This document shows, piece after piece, positions 43,878 to 53,113 of a stretch of 64,000 bases of DNA (position 1 is its first letter; every line of letters starts with the position of its first letter). The notes under the pieces are model-generated. The model saw only the letters and a program-made list of their open reading frames with translations, had not been told where the DNA came from and did no database searches. Both the position numbers and the translations under genes were made by a program. This stretch comes from CAWBUW01 sp963792075. GTDB lineage: Bacteria > Chloroflexota > Anaerolineae > Anaerolineales > UBA4823. The stretch covers positions 124,001-188,000 of the forward strand of contig CAWBUW010000009.1 of assembly GCA_963792075.1 (NCBI GenBank). The letters run 5' to 3'.

Positions 43878-45539
43878 TTATTGCCAGGTCGCCATGAAAG
43901 CTTCCAGCGCTTCCATCAGCAGCTTTTCGGTATCGGGGTTGATGCGCTTCTCGCCCGAGATGGCATGACCGATCTCCGGATGGGAGGTCTCCATGTAACG
44001 CAGCAGGGAAATCTCCCAGGCGCGCATCCGGTCTGCGGGGACCTGGTCGGCAAACCCGCGCGTGGCGGCGAAGATCTCGATGACCTGGTTTTCCAGCGAC
44101 ATGGGCTCGTACTGCGGCTGCTTCAATACTTCCTGCAGGTGCTGTCCGCGGTTCAACTGGGCCTGGGTAGACTTATCCAGGTCAGAGCCGAACTGAGCGA
44201 ACGCAGCCAGCTCACGGAAAGAAGCCATGTCCAGGCGCAAACGGCCGGCCACCTGCTTCATCGCCCGCGTCTGTGCGTCACCACCCACCCGGGAGACTGA
44301 AAGGCCCACGTTGACCGCCGGGCGGATGCCGGCGTAGAACAGGTTGTTTTCCAGGTAGATCTGCCCATCCGTGATCGAGATCACGTTCGTGGGCACATAG
44401 GCAGAAACGTCGCCCAGCAGCGTCTCAATGATCGGCAGCGCGGTCAGGGAACCGCCGGAACCTTTTACTTTGACCACCTTGTGGTCATCGGCGTGTTCCA
44501 TCGCTTTGCGCGCCGTATCGGCATCGTGTTTTGCCAGCGGGCCATCGTAAACGACCCCATTGACACCGGCATCCGCGGCCGCCAGGCTCCCCTCGAAGGC
44601 TGCCGGGACGATCACGAATTTATCGGCCACACGCGAGGCGCGCTCCAGCAGACGAGAGTGCAAATAAAACAAGTCGCCGGGATAGGCTTCACGGCCAGGC
44701 GGGCGGCGCAGGAGCAAAGAGACCTGGCGGTAAGCCCAGGCGTGCTTGGAGAGGTCATCGTAAACGACCAAAGCATCCCGTCCGGTTTCCAGGAATTCCT
44801 CGCCCATGGCGCAGCCGGCATAAGGAGCGATGTACAACAGCGCCGCCGGGTCATCGGCAGAAGCCACCACCACGGTGGTGTAATCCATGGCGCCAAACTT
44901 CTCTAAAACTGCCACCGTGCGAGCGACCGCGGCCTTCTTCTGCCCGATCGCCACGTAAATGCAGAAAAGGTCTTTCCCTTTCTGGTTGATGATCGTATCG
45001 ATGCACAAGGCGGTTTTGCCCGTCTGGCGGTCGCCAATGATCAGCTCACGCTGCCCGCGACCGATGGGGGTCATGGCATCGATGGCCTTCATCCCCGTCT
45101 GAACCGGCGTATCTACGTCTTTGCGCGCGACGACGCCCGGGGCAATGCGCTCGATGGGGCGGTAACCCGTCGCTTTGACAGGGCCTTTCCCGTCGATGGG
45201 CTCGCCCAACGCGTTGACTACTCGCCCGATCAAGCCATCACCTACCGGGACGGAGGCGATACGACCGGTGGCGCGCACCGTCATGCCTTCCTCGATCCCC
45301 GAGTATTCGCCCATGATGATCACGCCTACAGCATCTTTTTCCAGGTTGAAGGCGATGCCCAATACCCCATTGGCGAACAATACCAGCTCCTGGGATTTGA
45401 CGTCTTCCAAACCCTTCACGCGTGCAATTCCATCCCCAGCATCGAGCACGGAGCCGACGTTCGTCAACTCCATGGCCGGCTGGTACGCCTCAATTTGCTT
45501 CTGCAGATCAATTGTGATTTGCTTGATCAGGTCGGTCAT
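43878..45539 (-). CDS. atpA: F1 ATP synthase α subunit
   Basis: 553 residues, about 40 more than the E. coli subunit because of a longer C-terminus. Walker A GDRQTGKT stands at 169-176, with GIARVKGLEDV near the start and ISITDGQIYLE and the Arg-finger region VGLSVSRVGG in the middle. GGAGG lies just before the ATG and a TATAAT at 45585-45590 could be the promoter. It heads the order atpA-atpG-atpD-atpC-mreB. No δ subunit or Fo subunit gene is next to it; an M42 peptidase gene lies directly upstream, so those subunits must be encoded elsewhere. Confidence 0.97.
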   Translation of the reverse strand: MTDLIKQITIDLQKQIEAYQPAMELTNVGSVLDAGDGIARVKGLEDVKSQELVLFANGVLGIAFNLEKDAVGVIIMGEYSGIEEGMTVRATGRIASVPVGDGLIGRVVNALGEPIDGKGPVKATGYRPIERIAPGVVARKDVDTPVQTGMKAIDAMTPIGRGQRELIIGDRQTGKTALCIDTIINQKGKDLFCIYVAIGQKKAAVARTVAVLEKFGAMDYTTVVVASADDPAALLYIAPYAGCAMGEEFLETGRDALVVYDDLSKHAWAYRQVSLLLRRPPGREAYPGDLFYLHSRLLERASRVADKFVIVPAAFEGSLAAADAGVNGVVYDGPLAKHDADTARKAMEHADDHKVVKVKGSGGSLTALPIIETLLGDVSAYVPTNVISITDGQIYLENNLFYAGIRPAVNVGLSVSRVGGDAQTRAMKQVAGRLRLDMASFRELAAFAQFGSDLDKSTQAQLNRGQHLQEVLKQPQYEPMSLENQVIEIFAATRGFADQVPADRMRAWEISLLRYMETSHPEIGHAISGEKRINPDTEKLLMEALEAFMATWQ

Positions 45540-45601
45540 TTTGCCTCCGTACAGTATAGATGACAGTCTGGCTGTCTCACGATAATTATAAGCGCGTCTG
45601 G

Positions 45602-46672
45602 TTATTCGGTCAGCCCGGCGACGGTTGCCGCATCGAGCCGGCGGATCAATGCCACCAGCAGCTTGACCCCATTCTCGTAATCCTCGCTGTGAATGATCGA
45701 GGAGTGCGAATGGATGTGCCGTGCGGCGATCCCAATCACGGTCGTAGGCACACCAATGCCGTGCAAATGGATCGCCCCGGCGTCTGTGCCCCCCGCCTCA
45801 ACGAATGAAACCTGCACCGGGATATTCTCTTCTTGGGCAACGTCCAGGAGCAACTGGCGCAGTTTCAGGTTGGGGATGGTGCGCGACTCGTAGATCAAAA
45901 CCGTGGGGCCTTTGCCCAGCTTGACACAGGACTCTTCCGGCTTGATCCCGGGCACATCCCCGGCAATATCCGATTCGAGCACGATGGCGACGTCCGGATC
46001 GACGGCGCGCACGCTTGTAGTCGCTCCACGCAGCCCCACTTCTTCCATCACGGTGGCGGCTCCATAGACTGTGTTGGGATGCGCGGTTTTTTGAAGCGCC
46101 TGCAAGGCGGAAATCACCAGGGCGACCCCCACGCGGTCATCGAAAGCCTTGGAAAGCAGGGCCTTCCCGCCCGCCATGACCACAAAATCCGCCCGCGGCG
46201 TGACCGGGTCTCCCTGGCGTACGCCGGTTTCTTCTGCCTCAGCCTGGCTGGTGGCGCCGATATCGATGTACATGTCTTTCTTCACCACCACCTTACTGCG
46301 CTCTTCGGCCGGCAGCAAGTGAGGTGGTTTTGCGCCGATGACTCCGACAACCTCCCCCTTGTGCGTGTGGATCACAACACGCTGGCCCAGCATAACCTGG
46401 TCGAACCAGCCGCCTAAAGGTATAAACTTGATAAACCCTTCCGAGGAGATCAGCTTGACCATAAAGCCAACCTCATCCATGTGACCCGCCAGCATCACCT
46501 TAGGCCCGGCGGCAGTGCCCGCCTTTTTGCAGATGACGCTGCCAATTTTGTCCTGGGAGAGCTCACCCAAAGGCTCCATGTATTTGCGCACGATGGCCCG
46601 GATGGGCGCTTCGTACCCGGACACACCCGGGGCTTCGGTCAATTCTTTGAGCAATTTTGTGGAGGAAGTCAT
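45602..46672 (-). CDS. M42-family aminopeptidase
   Basis: 356 residues. AGGGG five bases before ATG 46672 sets the start; an upstream start would be 15 residues longer. Metal ligands: His in MLAGHMDEVGF, Asp in KAFDDRVG, Glu in VMEEVGLRGA, Asp in LESDIAG and a final His in IHSHSSIIHSEDY. Family M42 (glutamyl aminopeptidase/DAPEP type, often called endoglucanase M homologues) forms dodecameric two-metal peptidases in the cytoplasm. Peptide processing is likely, but the exact specificity is unknown. It ends 62 bp before atpA on the same strand. Confidence 0.92.
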   Translation of the reverse strand: MTSSTKLLKELTEAPGVSGYEAPIRAIVRKYMEPLGELSQDKIGSVICKKAGTAAGPKVMLAGHMDEVGFMVKLISSEGFIKFIPLGGWFDQVMLGQRVVIHTHKGEVVGVIGAKPPHLLPAEERSKVVVKKDMYIDIGATSQAEAEETGVRQGDPVTPRADFVVMAGGKALLSKAFDDRVGVALVISALQALQKTAHPNTVYGAATVMEEVGLRGATTSVRAVDPDVAIVLESDIAGDVPGIKPEESCVKLGKGPTVLIYESRTIPNLKLRQLLLDVAQEENIPVQVSFVEAGGTDAGAIHLHGIGVPTTVIGIAARHIHSHSSIIHSEDYENGVKLLVALIRRLDAATVAGLTE

Positions 46673-46759
46673 ATAACCCCTTTCATGGTAGGGAATAAAA
46701 GCGGTGAAATGATACACGAATTCATCTTTCCTGTCCAGTCAGTTTTTCATGTTTTTTAT

Positions 46760-46800
46760 GTTTACAGCATGGGTGGGCGCAGCCCACCCATGCTGTAAAC
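46760..46800. repeat. 19-bp-arm palindrome with GCA loop
   Basis: Perfect 19-nt arms around GCA. It starts 3 bp after the ruvA stop (minus strand) and lies upstream of the M42 gene on the same strand, a position fitting a terminator, but without a clear T-run on the ruvA side. T-rich sequence (GTTTTTTATG) precedes it on the + strand, which is downstream on the minus strand as AAAAAAC. Confidence 0.8.
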
Positions 46801-46803
46801 AAA

Positions 46804-47382
46804 TTAAGTTGAAAAATACTGCAGCGCCAGGCGCAGGCGCACCTCGACGTCCTGGGGCGTGTCGCGCGGAATGGCCTGCAGCGCGGCCTGGGCTTCGACC
46901 ACGCTGTAACCCAAAGTCGTGAGCGCACCCAGCACTTCACCATCCACATCACTCAAGGCGCCGATGGTCGCCAGGCCTTCCACGGCTTTGACCTTATCTT
47001 GCAAATAGAGCAAGATCTTTTGGGCGGTCTTCTTGCCAATACCGGGCACACGCGTAAATATATCCGCCTGCTCGTTGAATACGGCCCGGCGGATGGCGTC
47101 CGGCGTCATCACGGAGAGCACCGACAGCGCCGACCGGGGCCCGATCCCATCCACGCTCAGGAGCAGCTCGAAGAATTCCTTCCCCTCGGCGGTCTCAAAC
47201 CCATATAAAGCCAGCAAATCCTGGCGCACGATCAGGCTGGTGTACAGGAAGACCGCCTCGCCAGGATGGAGCTTGTCCAGCACCGGCGCCGGCGCGTACA
47301 CTTTCAGACCCACGCCGCCCACCTCCACCACGAGGGAATCCTTTCCGACGTGGATTATTTTTCCACTCACGCTTGCAATCAT
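46804..47382 (-). CDS. ruvA: Holliday junction branch migration protein RuvA
   Basis: 192 residues: OB-fold N-terminus (SGKIIHVGKDSLVVEVGGVG), two helix-hairpin-helix motifs (SVDGIGPRSALSVLSV and TRVPGIGKKTAQKILLYL), a flexible linker and the C-terminal RuvB-binding domain. It binds four-way junctions and recruits RuvB. The ATG overlaps the stop of the RlmI-like gene (ATGA). Last gene of yebC-ruvC-rlmI-like-ruvA. Confidence 0.96.
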   Translation of the reverse strand: MIASVSGKIIHVGKDSLVVEVGGVGLKVYAPAPVLDKLHPGEAVFLYTSLIVRQDLLALYGFETAEGKEFFELLLSVDGIGPRSALSVLSVMTPDAIRRAVFNEQADIFTRVPGIGKKTAQKILLYLQDKVKAVEGLATIGALSDVDGEVLGALTTLGYSVVEAQAALQAIPRDTPQDVEVRLRLALQYFST

Positions 47383-48287
47383 GGCATCCCTTTCCAGCGG
47401 GTATAGATCGCCAGGGAGAGCATGCGCCCAGCGCCGCTTTCTTGTAGCCCCAGCTCACCGCACTCCAATACACCCTCCAGGCCGGACAGCCTTTCCTGCA
47501 GGCTGTAATACAGGCTCAAGGCCGAGGCGCGGATGGCATAGGCTGTGATCACCACAAATAACGGTCGAGGAGTCAAAATGGCCCGGCAGGCATCCAGGAG
47601 CTCGGGCAGCATCTCGAAGACTTCCCACACTTCGCCCTTCGGCCCCCGACCGAACTTGGGCGGGTCCAATATGATACCATCATAAAGGGATTGGCGGCGC
47701 GCCTCGCGCTGGACGAACTTGAGCGCATCCTCCACCAGCCAGCGCACCGGTCGCTGGCCCAGGCCAGATAAGGCCAGGTTCTCGTTGGCCCAGCTCACCG
47801 ACTTTTTCGCCGCGTCCACGTGGGTGACCTCGGCGCCGGCCTGCACCGCAGCCAGGGTCGCCAACCCCGAATAGCCAAACAGGTTCAACACACGCGCCGG
47901 CCGTTTGGCAGCCTGGATCTGCTCTGTCATCCAATCCCAATGGGCGGCCTGCTCCGGGAAGACGCCCAGGTGGCGCGAGCTGGTGAAATGCGCCGTAAAG
48001 CGCAGCGCCCGGTAGCGCATCTCCCATTTCTCCGGCACCGGTTTGCGCACTTCCCAGCGCCCGCCGGTCTCATCACCCGAGGTAGCCTGGAAGACGGCGT
48101 GCGCGGCCTCCCACTTTGCCTTGCCCAAAGCCGGCTGCCAGACGGCCTGGTGTTCGGGACGCACGAAAGTATAAGGACCAAACCGCTCCAGCCTGGCGCC
48201 TGCGCCGCTGTCGAGCAGCTCATAATCCTTCCAGCCGGTAGCAGCCAGGAGATCCAGGCGGGGGGAAAAAGCAGGCGTCTCAGGCAT
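47379..48287 (-). CDS. RlmI-like class I methyltransferase inserted between ruvC and ruvA
   Basis: 302 residues from ATG 48287, which overlaps the ruvC stop by 8 bp. Motif I is VLNLFGYSGLATLAAVQAG, then VDAAKKSVSWANENL and IILDPPKFGRG (motif IV). This belongs to the COG1092/RlmI-like group acting on rRNA or another RNA. The N-terminal PUA domain is short. Its position between ruv genes and its overlaps at both ends show co-translation, but do not show a recombination role. Confidence 0.87.
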   Translation of the reverse strand: MPETPAFSPRLDLLAATGWKDYELLDSGAGARLERFGPYTFVRPEHQAVWQPALGKAKWEAAHAVFQATSGDETGGRWEVRKPVPEKWEMRYRALRFTAHFTSSRHLGVFPEQAAHWDWMTEQIQAAKRPARVLNLFGYSGLATLAAVQAGAEVTHVDAAKKSVSWANENLALSGLGQRPVRWLVEDALKFVQREARRQSLYDGIILDPPKFGRGPKGEVWEVFEMLPELLDACRAILTPRPLFVVITAYAIRASALSLYYSLQERLSGLEGVLECGELGLQESGAGRMLSLAIYTRWKGMP

Positions 48288-48776
48288 GGTCCACCAGGAA
48301 GCGCATGTGCGCGCTGTGCAAGTGGCAGATGGCGACAGCCAGGGCGTCTGCGGCATCATCCGGGCGGGGGATGTCTTTCAGCCCGAGCAAGGCGCGCACC
48401 ATCTGCTGCACCTGGTTCTTATCCGCCCCGCCATAGCCTGCCACGGCTTGTTTGACCTCGACCGGCGTATATTCCTCCACGGGCAGCCCGGATTCGGCTA
48501 AAGTTAGTAAAATGACCCCGCGCGCCTGTCCCACAGCAATGGCAGTGGTAACGTTACGCTTAAAAACAACTTCTCCACCGCCCCACTCGCAGGGTGATGG
48601 AGAAGGATGCGTTGGTTCAATTGAGTGTGTAATTCCAGCAGGCGTTCTGACATGCGTTGGTCAGGGCTGGTCCGGATGACCCCAAAGTCAACCGCCTCCA
48701 GGCTGCCGTCCGGGAGATCGCGCACAAAGCCATATCCCGTGGTCGCGGTGCCCGGGTCAATGCCGACCACCAGCAT
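48280..48776 (-). CDS. ruvC: Holliday junction resolvase RuvC, with a single-base frameshift
   Basis: The first frame gives LVVGIDPGTATTGYG (first catalytic Asp) to AVEKLF. The second continues with TTAIAVGQARGVILL, EYTPVEVKQAVAGYGGADK and RPDDAADALAVAICH (late catalytic Asp pair). Adding one A to the run of five at 48562-48566 (T on the coding strand) restores EKLFFKRNVTTAIAVGQARG, the normal family sequence, and a 165-residue protein. A homopolymer sequencing error is the simplest explanation. It starts 3 bp after yebC. Confidence 0.92.
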
Positions 48777-48779
48777 GGT

Positions 48780-49535
48780 TTATTCTTCTTCTAGCTTCGC
48801 CCAAACAGCATCGGAGACGCGCAAGTTGTGGTACACGTTCTGCACGTCATCCAGCTCTTCCAGGTTCTCTACCATCCTCAGCACCTGGATCGTATCTTCA
48901 TCGCTGAGGTCCAGCTCATTGTTGGGCACCAGGCGCAGCCCGGCTTCATCTACACGGATCTTTGCCGCGCGCAGCGCCTCCGAGATCGGCCGGAACGCTT
49001 CGACCGCACCGACAATCTCGACCTCGCCGTCCTGGAAGGTGACGTCATCCGCGCCGGCTTCTACCGCCAGCTCGAAGATCTTGTCCTGGTCCAGGTCGCC
49101 CTGGCTGAAGGAGAAGCTGGACACCCGGTTGAACTGCCAACCGACTGCGCCGGCTTCGGCCATGTTGCCACCGGCGCGGGAAAGCTGGTGGCGCAGGTCC
49201 GATACGGTGCGGTTGCGGTTATCGGTGACCACCTCGAACATCATCGCTACACTATGCGGTCCGTAGCCTTCGTAATAGATTTGTTCCAGCGCGCCGCCTT
49301 CTTTGCTGTCGCCGGTGCCGCGCTTGATCGCCCGCTCGATATTATCCTTGGGCATGTTCTGCGCCCGGGCTTTATCGATCGCCAGGGCCAAGCGCACATT
49401 TGAATCGGGATCGCCGCCCCCATCGCGAGCCGCTAACACTATTTCACGCGCCAGGCGGGTAAAAACCTGACCGCGCTTGGCGTCTGCGGCGCCTTTCTTG
49501 CGCCGGATGGTAGCCCAGTGGGAATGTCCAGACAT
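48780..49535 (-). CDS. yebC: YebC/PmpR family protein (TACO1 homologue)
   Basis: 251 residues. SGHSHWATIRRKKGAADAKRG at the start, ARAQNMPKDNIERAIKRGTG and YEGYGPHSVAM are diagnostic. Members have been described as transcription regulators and, more recently, as translation factors that help ribosomes at difficult sequences. The gene heads yebC-ruvC-rlmI-like-ruvA, a common arrangement for yebC and ruvC. GGAG lies nine bases upstream. Confidence 0.95.
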   Translation of the reverse strand: MSGHSHWATIRRKKGAADAKRGQVFTRLAREIVLAARDGGGDPDSNVRLALAIDKARAQNMPKDNIERAIKRGTGDSKEGGALEQIYYEGYGPHSVAMMFEVVTDNRNRTVSDLRHQLSRAGGNMAEAGAVGWQFNRVSSFSFSQGDLDQDKIFELAVEAGADDVTFQDGEVEIVGAVEAFRPISEALRAAKIRVDEAGLRLVPNNELDLSDEDTIQVLRMVENLEELDDVQNVYHNLRVSDAVWAKLEEE

Positions 49536-49585
49536 ATGGTTGCTCCTGCTTATTTACCTTTTGGGTAAGAAATTTCGTGCAGAGA

Positions 49586-49591
49586 ATTATA
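49586..49591 (-). promoter_or_regulatory. -10 box of the yebC operon
   Basis: TATAAT on the minus strand, about 50 nt before the yebC ATG. The -35 is poor (TGTGAA at 16 bp). Upstream, 49600-49729 contains a dispersed-repeat copy (49653-49671, matching 4867-4885 inverted) and no gene. Confidence 0.4.
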
Positions 49592-49729
49592 CCACGCCGC
49601 CAGGGCTTTCACAGAGTAAGAAAACTCTGGCAGGCGAAGCCATCCCCAGACCCCGACTTTAAGAAAACCCTGGGGGTATGCGTGTTCCACATAATTTGCC
49701 ATCAAAGGTCTAGAGTGAGGCAATAGCAA

Positions 49730-50842
49730 CTATAAGAATTTTACACAAACAGGGGTCGGTACATGAGTTATTTGACCCGGCGCACTGAGTTCACCAGAGG
49801 CCGGATCGATCTTGAAGGTAACCACCGTATCAGAGTCCTGGTTGGCCACCAAAAGAAAGGAACCCTGCGGATCCATGCTGAAATGCCGGGGGGTCTTACC
49901 CTGTGTGCTCGTATGACCCAAACAAGTAAGCGTGCCATCCACCGGGTCAATGGCATAAGCCACAATGCTATCATGTCCCCGATTGGAAGCGTAAAGGAAC
50001 TTACCCGAAGGGGAGATCTGTATTTCCGCACAGATGTTGGCGCCTTTGAATTCAGCCGGCAGGGTTGTGATGGTCTGGATCTCCTGCAGGCTGCCTTTTG
50101 CCTTATTGTATCGTAAAGCCGTCACTGTCGAATTCAGCTCGTTTATCAGATAAGCCAGGTCACTCCGAGGGTGCAGCACCAATTGGCGCGGCCCGGCGCC
50201 CGCCTGGGTTTGAAACCAGGGTGCGTCGTTCGGTTCGAGTTTGCCGCGCTGCGTATCGAACTTGTAAATCATGACTTTATCCATGCCCAGATCGGGCACA
50301 AAGACGTGCTGTCCAGTTTCATCCATAACGACTGCATGAGCATGAGGCCGGGTCTGGCGTACGGGATCCAGACTGGATCCCTGGTGAAGGATAACATCTG
50401 ACGCCTCCCCTAAAGAACCGTCCTGTTGAATGGGCAGCACGCAGACCGTGCCGCTGTTAAAATTGGCAGCAAGGACGTACCTGCCCGTCCTGTCCACGAT
50501 CAGGTGGCACGGGTCGGTGCCGTGGCTTGGCTGGTGATTAAGGAAACTTAAGCTACCTGTGGCTGGGTCCAGCCCAAAAGCGCTGACCGACCCGGTCGGT
50601 GCGCCACCGAATTCTTTTAGCTCATTGACTGCGTAAAGAAACCGCCGGGAAGGATCAAAGGCCAGGTAGGATGGATTTGGGCCAGCCTGAGCTACACTGC
50701 AAGGTTCCATTCTGCCTGAAGCTGAATTAAACCTGAATACATAAATGCCTTTGCCCTTGCCTTCCAGGATATTTCCAGTCCCGAAAAGGATATTTTCTGT
50801 ATAGGTTCCGATGAAAACCAGGCGTTGCTCGAAATTGTCCAT
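49730..50842 (-). CDS. seven-bladed propeller lactonase (6-phosphogluconolactonase type)
   Basis: 370 residues without a signal peptide. Repeated propeller blades carry AFDPSRRFLYAVNEL, VDRTGRYVLAANFNSG, MDETGQHVFVPDLGMDK, HPRSDLAYLINELNS and SPSGKFLYASNRGHDS, the pattern of the YbhE/Pgl lactonase family (cytoplasmic). It would open a sugar-acid lactone to the free acid. It lies downstream of the two zinc dehydrogenases on the same strand, with 21 bp between, fitting an oxidise-then-hydrolyse order. A true phosphogluconolactonase role is not excluded, but the context favours a non-phosphorylated sugar lactone. Confidence 0.87.
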   Translation of the reverse strand: MDNFEQRLVFIGTYTENILFGTGNILEGKGKGIYVFRFNSASGRMEPCSVAQAGPNPSYLAFDPSRRFLYAVNELKEFGGAPTGSVSAFGLDPATGSLSFLNHQPSHGTDPCHLIVDRTGRYVLAANFNSGTVCVLPIQQDGSLGEASDVILHQGSSLDPVRQTRPHAHAVVMDETGQHVFVPDLGMDKVMIYKFDTQRGKLEPNDAPWFQTQAGAGPRQLVLHPRSDLAYLINELNSTVTALRYNKAKGSLQEIQTITTLPAEFKGANICAEIQISPSGKFLYASNRGHDSIVAYAIDPVDGTLTCLGHTSTQGKTPRHFSMDPQGSFLLVANQDSDTVVTFKIDPASGELSAPGQITHVPTPVCVKFL

Positions 50843-50863
50843 GGTATCCCTTTACAATGAAGT

Positions 50864-51949
50864 CTAAACTTCCGGACCGTTGGGTTCAATTACCACTTTG
50901 ACGGCGCCATCCCGGCGGGTCACAAAAGTATCCAGGGCAGTTGCGAAGTCCTGCAGGGGAAAAGTATGGGTGACCAGGTCTTTGAGGGTGAGTTGCCCGG
51001 CAGAGATCATCTGGAGAAGTTTGCCGGAGACATTGGGGTTGGCACGCACACCGGTGATCATGATCTCTTCATGGACAATGTATTTAAAAGGCAACGGCTC
51101 GACAACTGAAGCCGGAGGAACCCCCAGCAAGGCCACGCGTCCACCTTTGCGGACCATCTCGACGGCCTGGCGGAAGGTACCTTCGGCGCCGGAGCATTCT
51201 GCACATTCATCCACACCCAATCCTCCGGTGATCTCGCGCACAGCCCTGACCGGGTTGACCTGCTCAAAATTCACCAGGACATCTGCAAAATTTCTGGCTG
51301 CTTCCAGGCGGGAGCCTCGCCCGACGGCGATAACCCTGGAGGCGCCCAGGATGTGTGCCAGGCGCATGGTCAACAGACCAATCGGTCCTGGGCCAATCAC
51401 CGCCACGGTTCCCCCGGGCGTGACTCCGATCAGCAGCAACCCATGCAGGGCAACGCCGGCGGTATCTATAAGGGCGCCTTCGCGAAAGCTGACAACGCCG
51501 GGCATTTTGTTGACGCTTTTTGGATTGTAGACCTGGTACTGGGCATAAGCGCCAGGGGTGATGAAGCCATAATGGGAATGGCCTGTTTCAGGCCTGCCAT
51601 AATTTTCACAGATGGTATAGCGCCCTTCCATGCAATTCCGGCATTTCCCACAGCCACAGTGAGCCTGCCCGGCCACCCTGTCTCCCGGTTCAAGGCCGAC
51701 AACGCCGCGGCCGGCCGAAACGACCTCGCCCGACCACTCATGACCGGGTGTAAAGGGGAAAGAACGCGGCCAGATACCCGCCAGGTTTCCCCGTATGATC
51801 TCCGGGTCACTGCCGCAGATGGCGACAGCCCTGATCCTGCATAAGACTTCATCTTCATGCGGCCGCGGCACCGGTATTTCCTGGACTTCAAATTCTCCTG
51901 GTGCTGGCAGGACCAAGGCCTGCATGGTTTTAGGGATGGTCAGATTCAA
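50864..51949 (-). CDS. zinc-dependent medium-chain dehydrogenase, sorbitol-dehydrogenase-like
   Basis: 361 residues. CGSDPEI and GHEWSGEV hold the catalytic zinc ligands; HCGCGKCRNCMEGRYTIC holds the structural-zinc Cys; VIGPGPIGLL is the NAD(P)-binding motif. TTG start at 51949 with AGGAG seven bases upstream; it overlaps the stop of the preceding dehydrogenase. The family oxidises polyols, L-threonine or aldoses. Here it may oxidise a sugar or a sugar acid to a keto acid. Second gene of a three-gene run (dehydrogenase, dehydrogenase, lactonase). Confidence 0.9.
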   Translation of the reverse strand: MNLTIPKTMQALVLPAPGEFEVQEIPVPRPHEDEVLCRIRAVAICGSDPEIIRGNLAGIWPRSFPFTPGHEWSGEVVSAGRGVVGLEPGDRVAGQAHCGCGKCRNCMEGRYTICENYGRPETGHSHYGFITPGAYAQYQVYNPKSVNKMPGVVSFREGALIDTAGVALHGLLLIGVTPGGTVAVIGPGPIGLLTMRLAHILGASRVIAVGRGSRLEAARNFADVLVNFEQVNPVRAVREITGGLGVDECAECSGAEGTFRQAVEMVRKGGRVALLGVPPASVVEPLPFKYIVHEEIMITGVRANPNVSGKLLQMISAGQLTLKDLVTHTFPLQDFATALDTFVTRRDGAVKVVIEPNGPEV

Positions 51950-53010
51950 TGGTATTCTCCTTGTTGATCTTGGTCCTTACGAGTTAGCACGATCCTGCCG
52001 ATCATTTGACTATTTTCAAGACAATGTACCGCCTGGTCGATTTCCTGCAGATCGAAATATTCCCCAATGACTGGCTGGATAACGCCTTCTTCGACTAAAC
52101 GCACGACATCTATCAGGTCTTGAAGCGTAGATCCACGGCAGCCAATCAATTCAAACTCTTTACTGAACAAAGGCATTGAGGCAACTTTAAAATATTCTTC
52201 CAAATATGCCACCACCAGGAACTTTCCGCCCGGGCGCAGGATATTGAGCCCCTGGGCGATACTGGCATTATTTCCAATATTGTCCATCACCAGATCAGCA
52301 CCCTGGCCGGAAGTAAGCTCATGGACCAGTTCTTCGAGCGACTGCTGGTTCGGGTTGACCGGGATGGCGCCATATTTTTCTGCAACCGCCAGGCGGTCTG
52401 GGCGGCGGCTGGTGGCAATCACTTTGGCGCCGGCATGGACCGCGATCTGCACACCGTGGATTCCCAGGCCCCCAACGCCAAGAATGACCACGGTTTGCCC
52501 AAGGGCAAGTTTACCCTGACCTACCAGGCAGTGGTAGGTGCAGGCTACCGCATCTGGCAGGATAGCGGCCTGCTCATAAGACACGCTCTCTGAAAAACGG
52601 ACCAGGTTGCTTGTCGGAACGGTCACGTAATCGCAGTGGCCTCCGTCCCGCTCGAAGCCGATGCGTTCCATATTGGTGCAGCGTTGGGTCTGGCCCGTGC
52701 GGCAATGCTGGCAGCTACTGCAAACGACATCAACGGACGCGGTGACCCGCTCCCCCACCTGCCAACCTTTGACAGAAGAACCCAGTTCCACAATGTCGCC
52801 GGCAAATTCATGACCGAGAATGCGCGGAAGGTCGCCTAGAGGCTGGCGACCTGTCAGGAGGTGGGTATCTGTCGAACACAGCCCGCTGGCGCGCACCCGC
52901 ACCAGCACTTCGTTTGACGCAGGTTGAGGCACCCGGGCTTCGATCACTTTCAATTTTTCGCCGTAAGCTGTAACAGCGACAGCTTGCATGATAATAGGTA
53001 AGGGTGGCAT
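51946..53010 (-). CDS. zinc-dependent medium-chain dehydrogenase
   Basis: 354 residues. CSTDTHLL and GHEFAGDIV hold the catalytic ligands; SCQHC with RC holds the structural zinc Cys, and VVILGVGGLGIHGVQIA the cofactor site. It differs clearly from its neighbour, so the two are not a recent duplication and probably oxidise different positions. ATG 53010 has AAGG seven bases upstream. First gene of the run; a palindromic repeat (53026-53113) separates it from the gntR gene upstream. Confidence 0.9.
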   Translation of the reverse strand: MPPLPIIMQAVAVTAYGEKLKVIEARVPQPASNEVLVRVRASGLCSTDTHLLTGRQPLGDLPRILGHEFAGDIVELGSSVKGWQVGERVTASVDVVCSSCQHCRTGQTQRCTNMERIGFERDGGHCDYVTVPTSNLVRFSESVSYEQAAILPDAVACTYHCLVGQGKLALGQTVVILGVGGLGIHGVQIAVHAGAKVIATSRRPDRLAVAEKYGAIPVNPNQQSLEELVHELTSGQGADLVMDNIGNNASIAQGLNILRPGGKFLVVAYLEEYFKVASMPLFSKEFELIGCRGSTLQDLIDVVRLVEEGVIQPVIGEYFDLQEIDQAVHCLENSQMIGRIVLTRKDQDQQGEYH

Positions 53011-53025
53011 TGATTAACCTTGAGG

Positions 53026-53113
53026 AAACTTCTCAATAAAAGGGGGGAAGTGGGGCGTTTTGAGCGTGCGAAGCACACTCAAAACGCCCCACACCCCCAA
53101 TTATTGAGATCAT
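53026..53113. repeat. CTCAATAA-family palindromic element, copy A
   Basis: Terminal inverted repeats CTTCTCAATAA and TTATTGAGATCAT enclose a hairpin with 19-nt arms (53051-53069 and 53073-53091, one mismatch) around GAA. The inverted copy at 62955-63042 matches it almost throughout. It separates gntR from the dehydrogenase genes and touches the gntR stop codon. Confidence 0.85.

Noticed and set aside
46760..46800. Assignment of every palindrome as an intrinsic terminator
   Set aside because: Most lack a downstream T-run and several lie between divergent genes or inside operons; only the 8062 copy is listed as a terminator.
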